DNA from: Pedobacter panaciterrae
GTDB lineage: Bacteria; Bacteroidota; Bacteroidia; Sphingobacteriales; Sphingobacteriaceae
DNA: 64,000 nt
NCBI RefSeq assembly: GCF_001636695.1
Contig: NZ_LGEL01000011.1
Span: 207,973-271,972, forward strand
Direction of reading: 5' to 3'
Shown: positions 61,718 to 64,000 of the stretch, one piece after another
Position numbering within the stretch: position 1 is the stretch's first letter
Layout of the letters: each line of letters starts with the position of its first letter
Translations under genes and position numbers: made by a program
Notes under the pieces: model-generated
What the model was told of the DNA's origin: nothing
Databases searched by the model: none
What the model saw: the letters and a program-made list of their open reading frames with translations, nothing else

Positions 61718-63151
61718 CTAGTGACCTCCGGCTATCTTTTTATCAAAATCAATTCCTTGTTTTCTAAGTATACCACTTACCTTCCAGGCATAGTAAGCCA
61801 GATAAACAAAGCAAAGCACTCCTACTATATAACTGTATTGAATACCGGTAAACTCAGAAACATAACCTTGTACCCAACTGATAATTCCTCCGCCCATGAT
61901 CATCATGATCAAAAAGCTACTTCCCTGGCTTGTGTTTTTACCCAAACCGCTAACTGCTAATGTAAAGATACAAGGCCATAATGTACTGCAGAATAAACCT
62001 ACACTTGTAAGTGCATAAACACTCACCATACCTTTTGTAAACATACCTATCAGAATAGCCGTAATACCTATTAATGAGAATATCAGCAACATTCTCGCAG
62101 GATTTCCTTTACTCGCCATATCGGCAATGATCAATACCAGGATAATTAAACCATATACATAAAACGGAGCTAAATCATGGTGAAATATTGCATTAACACC
62201 TAAGAAGATTCCAAAAGCCAGATATGGGGCTATAAATCTTAATATTTTTTGTGTAGTTACATTATCTGTGAAGGCCTCAACAGCTCCGGTCCATCTACCA
62301 ATCATCATACTTGCCCAATATAAAGACACGTAAGGTGCAATATCTTTAATTGCAAAACCAAGATCTTTTTCCATGTAGGCAGGCAAATTACTTGCTGTAG
62401 ATACCTCAACACCAACATATACAAATATGGCTATCATACCCAATACTAACTGTGGGTATTTTAAGGCAGATCCTTTATGGCTTGGGTCATCAATCACTGA
62501 CTCAACCAAAGTTGGTCTGTCTGGTAAAGAAGATAACTTTAAAAATACGGCAACCACAATAAATGCAACCCCTAAAATTAAGTATGGTATTTTAACACTT
62601 TCAATACTTACGTCTTCGCTTGCTGTTGACAATGAGCCAAAAATGGCAAAACTAACAATCAGTGGTCCTATTGTAGTACCAAAGTTATTGATACCACCTG
62701 CCAAGGTTAAACGCTGCGAGCCTGTTTTAATTGGCCCTAATGCAATAGCTAATGGATTTGCTACTGTTTGCTGCAATGAAAACCCTAATGCAACAATGAA
62801 CAATCCTGATAACATTAGTGGAAATGAGCCCAAATTTGCAGCCGGATAGAATAACAATGTTCCTACGGCAGAAATAACTAAACCTAATGCTAATGAATTT
62901 TTATAGCCCAGTTTATTTACAAGATCCTGTTTCATTAAAACTGAAATCGCATTATAAATTAATGCTCCAACTGTATAGGCGATATAAAATGCAAGTGACA
63001 CCCATTGGCTTTGGCTTTGAGTCAAGTCAAATGCTTTTTTAAATACTGGTATTAATATGTCATTACTGGCAGCTACAAAGCCCCAAAAAAAGAATACGGT
63101 GACTAAGGGAATAAATTGGCCCCACTTGGTTTGAGAATTTTCTGAACTCAT
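61718..63151 (-). CDS. FHS-family sugar MFS permease
   Basis: The protein has 477 residues with about 12 hydrophobic segments. FHS-type features are FFFWGFVAASNDILIPVF at about 20-37 and LQQTVANPLAIALGP at about 130-144. Relatives carry glucose/galactose or fucose by proton symport; the sugar here is not determined. It is a single gene with its own terminator, divergent from the lysE-type gene. The 167-bp gap 63152-63318 shows no clear consensus promoter. Confidence 0.88.
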   Translation of the reverse strand: MSSENSQTKWGQFIPLVTVFFFWGFVAASNDILIPVFKKAFDLTQSQSQWVSLAFYIAYTVGALIYNAISVLMKQDLVNKLGYKNSLALGLVISAVGTLLFYPAANLGSFPLMLSGLFIVALGFSLQQTVANPLAIALGPIKTGSQRLTLAGGINNFGTTIGPLIVSFAIFGSLSTASEDVSIESVKIPYLILGVAFIVVAVFLKLSSLPDRPTLVESVIDDPSHKGSALKYPQLVLGMIAIFVYVGVEVSTASNLPAYMEKDLGFAIKDIAPYVSLYWASMMIGRWTGAVEAFTDNVTTQKILRFIAPYLAFGIFLGVNAIFHHDLAPFYVYGLIILVLIIADMASKGNPARMLLIFSLIGITAILIGMFTKGMVSVYALTSVGLFCSTLWPCIFTLAVSGLGKNTSQGSSFLIMMIMGGGIISWVQGYVSEFTGIQYSYIVGVLCFVYLAYYAWKVSGILRKQGIDFDKKIAGGH

Positions 63152-63318
63152 TTTAAACTTGGTTTTTTAGAACGCTAAACATAAATAAAAAAAACTATAA
63201 GCTAAAGCGTAATGTTTACACATTAACAGACGTTATGTATCTGCATGAAAACTAGTAAAAAAATAAGGTCACTTTATGTTTAAAATCGCATATTAGCGTA
63301 TTATATATGTTTAGCTGA

Positions 63319-63945
63319 ATGTTTGAAGCAATATTACAAGGGATAGGTGCGGGGATTTTATTTTCGTTTTTAACGGGTCCCGTATTTTTTTCCATGATAA
63401 AAACCAGCATAGAAAAAGGCTTTAAAGCTGGGTTCTCTCTGGCTATAGGCGTAGTTTTCAGCGACATAATCTTTATCTCACTTACTATATTCAGTTCCCA
63501 GTTTGTTGATTACAACTCTGAATACAATCAATATATTGGCATTATTGGCGGACTATTTCTTTTTGGAATTGGTCTATACTATCTTTTCAATAAGGTAAAA
63601 GTAAGTTACGATATTTCAGAAACTGTAAAAATCAAGAAAAGAGGCTACATCTTAAAAGGTTTTTTAATGTGTCTTTTATCTCCTTCAACATTGATGTTTT
63701 GGATTATGGTTGGAGGTATTATTTCGGTACAACTGCACTACAATATGGCCGAAAAGGTCGTTTTTTTTGTAATTGCAATGACAACGCAGTTATCGGTAGA
63801 CTGTATTAAAACGTATTATGCTGCCAAATTAAGGTATCGCATTAAAGAGAAAAGTATCCAGAATTTAAATAAAATAGCAGGAGCTGTAATCTTAATCTTT
63901 GCAATCCGATTATTTATTCAGGTAATTATAAAGTATCACATGTAA
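63319..63945 (+). CDS. LysE-family translocator
   Basis: The 208-residue inner-membrane protein has six hydrophobic segments and the LysE/RhtB N-terminal pattern GAGILFSFLTGPVFFSMIKTSIEKG. It probably exports an amino acid. The stop is followed by the left arm of a likely terminator (63958-63970) that is cut off by adapter sequence. Confidence 0.88.
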   Translation: MFEAILQGIGAGILFSFLTGPVFFSMIKTSIEKGFKAGFSLAIGVVFSDIIFISLTIFSSQFVDYNSEYNQYIGIIGGLFLFGIGLYYLFNKVKVSYDISETVKIKKRGYILKGFLMCLLSPSTLMFWIMVGGIISVQLHYNMAEKVVFFVIAMTTQLSVDCIKTYYAAKLRYRIKEKSIQNLNKIAGAVILIFAIRLFIQVIIKYHM

Positions 63946-63981
63946 ATTAGTGCAATAAAAAAGCTCCCATTGCATATATGC

Positions 63982-64000
63982 CTGTCTCTTATACACATCT
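63982..64000. other. Tn5/Nextera mosaic-end adapter (assembly artefact)
   Basis: CTGTCTCTTATACACATCT is exactly the reverse complement of the 19-bp Tn5 mosaic end used in Nextera libraries and occupies the last 19 bases. It is not genomic, and it shows that the contig ends here. Confidence 0.95.

Noticed and set aside
63982-64000. A transposon inverted repeat at the right edge
   Set aside because: It is exactly the 19-bp mosaic end used in library preparation, at the very last base of the window, with no transposase nearby.

Overview
The window looks like one end of a draft contig from a soil or water member of the Sphingobacteriaceae (Bacteroidota), most like Pedobacter. The evidence is two SusC/SusD pairs plus a further TonB-dependent receptor, an ECF sigma/FecR pair next to an STN-type SusC, DUF4249 and NagP-type (FHS) sugar permeases, and repeated promoter elements of the Bacteroidota form TAnnTTTG with a TTTG-like box about 19-21 bp upstream. 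No rRNA, tRNA, CRISPR array, phage or insertion sequence was seen. The last 19 bases (63982-64000) are the Tn5/Nextera mosaic end, a library artefact marking a contig end.

Layout. 1-2023: a 5'-truncated parallel beta-helix protein and its usual partner, an SO2930-type diheme cytochrome. 2224-6076 (minus): a second RpoD-like sigma factor and a secreted GH2 glycosidase with a duplicated helical C-terminal extension. 6298-9698 (plus): a copper-type operon of a small Cys-rich membrane protein, an MbnP-family lipoprotein, an MbnH/MauG-type diheme peroxidase and an outer-membrane barrel whose mature N-terminus carries a Cys cluster. 9823-22361: a LacI regulator converging on a seven-gene aminosugar utilisation operon (SusC, SusD, tandem alpha/beta hydrolase, GH109-like enzyme, NagB, NagP, NagA), with a LacI-like palindrome upstream of susC.

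22624-29691 (minus): a TonB receptor/DUF4249 pair, a pirin and a GH116-like glycosidase. 29784-42801 (minus): an ECF sigma/FecR pair, SusC/SusD, and then a tightly packed set of ethanolamine-type permease, glutamine-synthetase-like ligase, iron alcohol dehydrogenase, PuuD-like amidohydrolase and aldehyde dehydrogenase. Together these enzymes would make a complete gamma-glutamylation route from an amino alcohol (ethanolamine is the best guess) to glycine plus glutamate. 43181-49396 (plus): a TetR-controlled tripartite RND pump with three copies of one palindromic operator.

49506-63945: a PEGA-like secreted protein, two amino-acid permeases, a membrane pyrophosphatase with a long structured leader and an unusual 11-residue-repeat tail, MarC, a possible 37-residue membrane peptide, a dCMP deaminase/guaA/periplasmic-binding-protein/rRNA methyltransferase gene string, a sugar MFS permease and a LysE exporter.

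Non-coding highlights are two copies of a roughly 100-bp palindromic element (25906-26010 and 50216-50313), a candidate antisense RNA over the susC leader at 40786-40899 that resembles DonS-type RNAs of Bacteroides PULs, and an orphan hairpin-plus-terminator near 43013-43081. All family assignments come from reading motifs by eye; no database search was possible.
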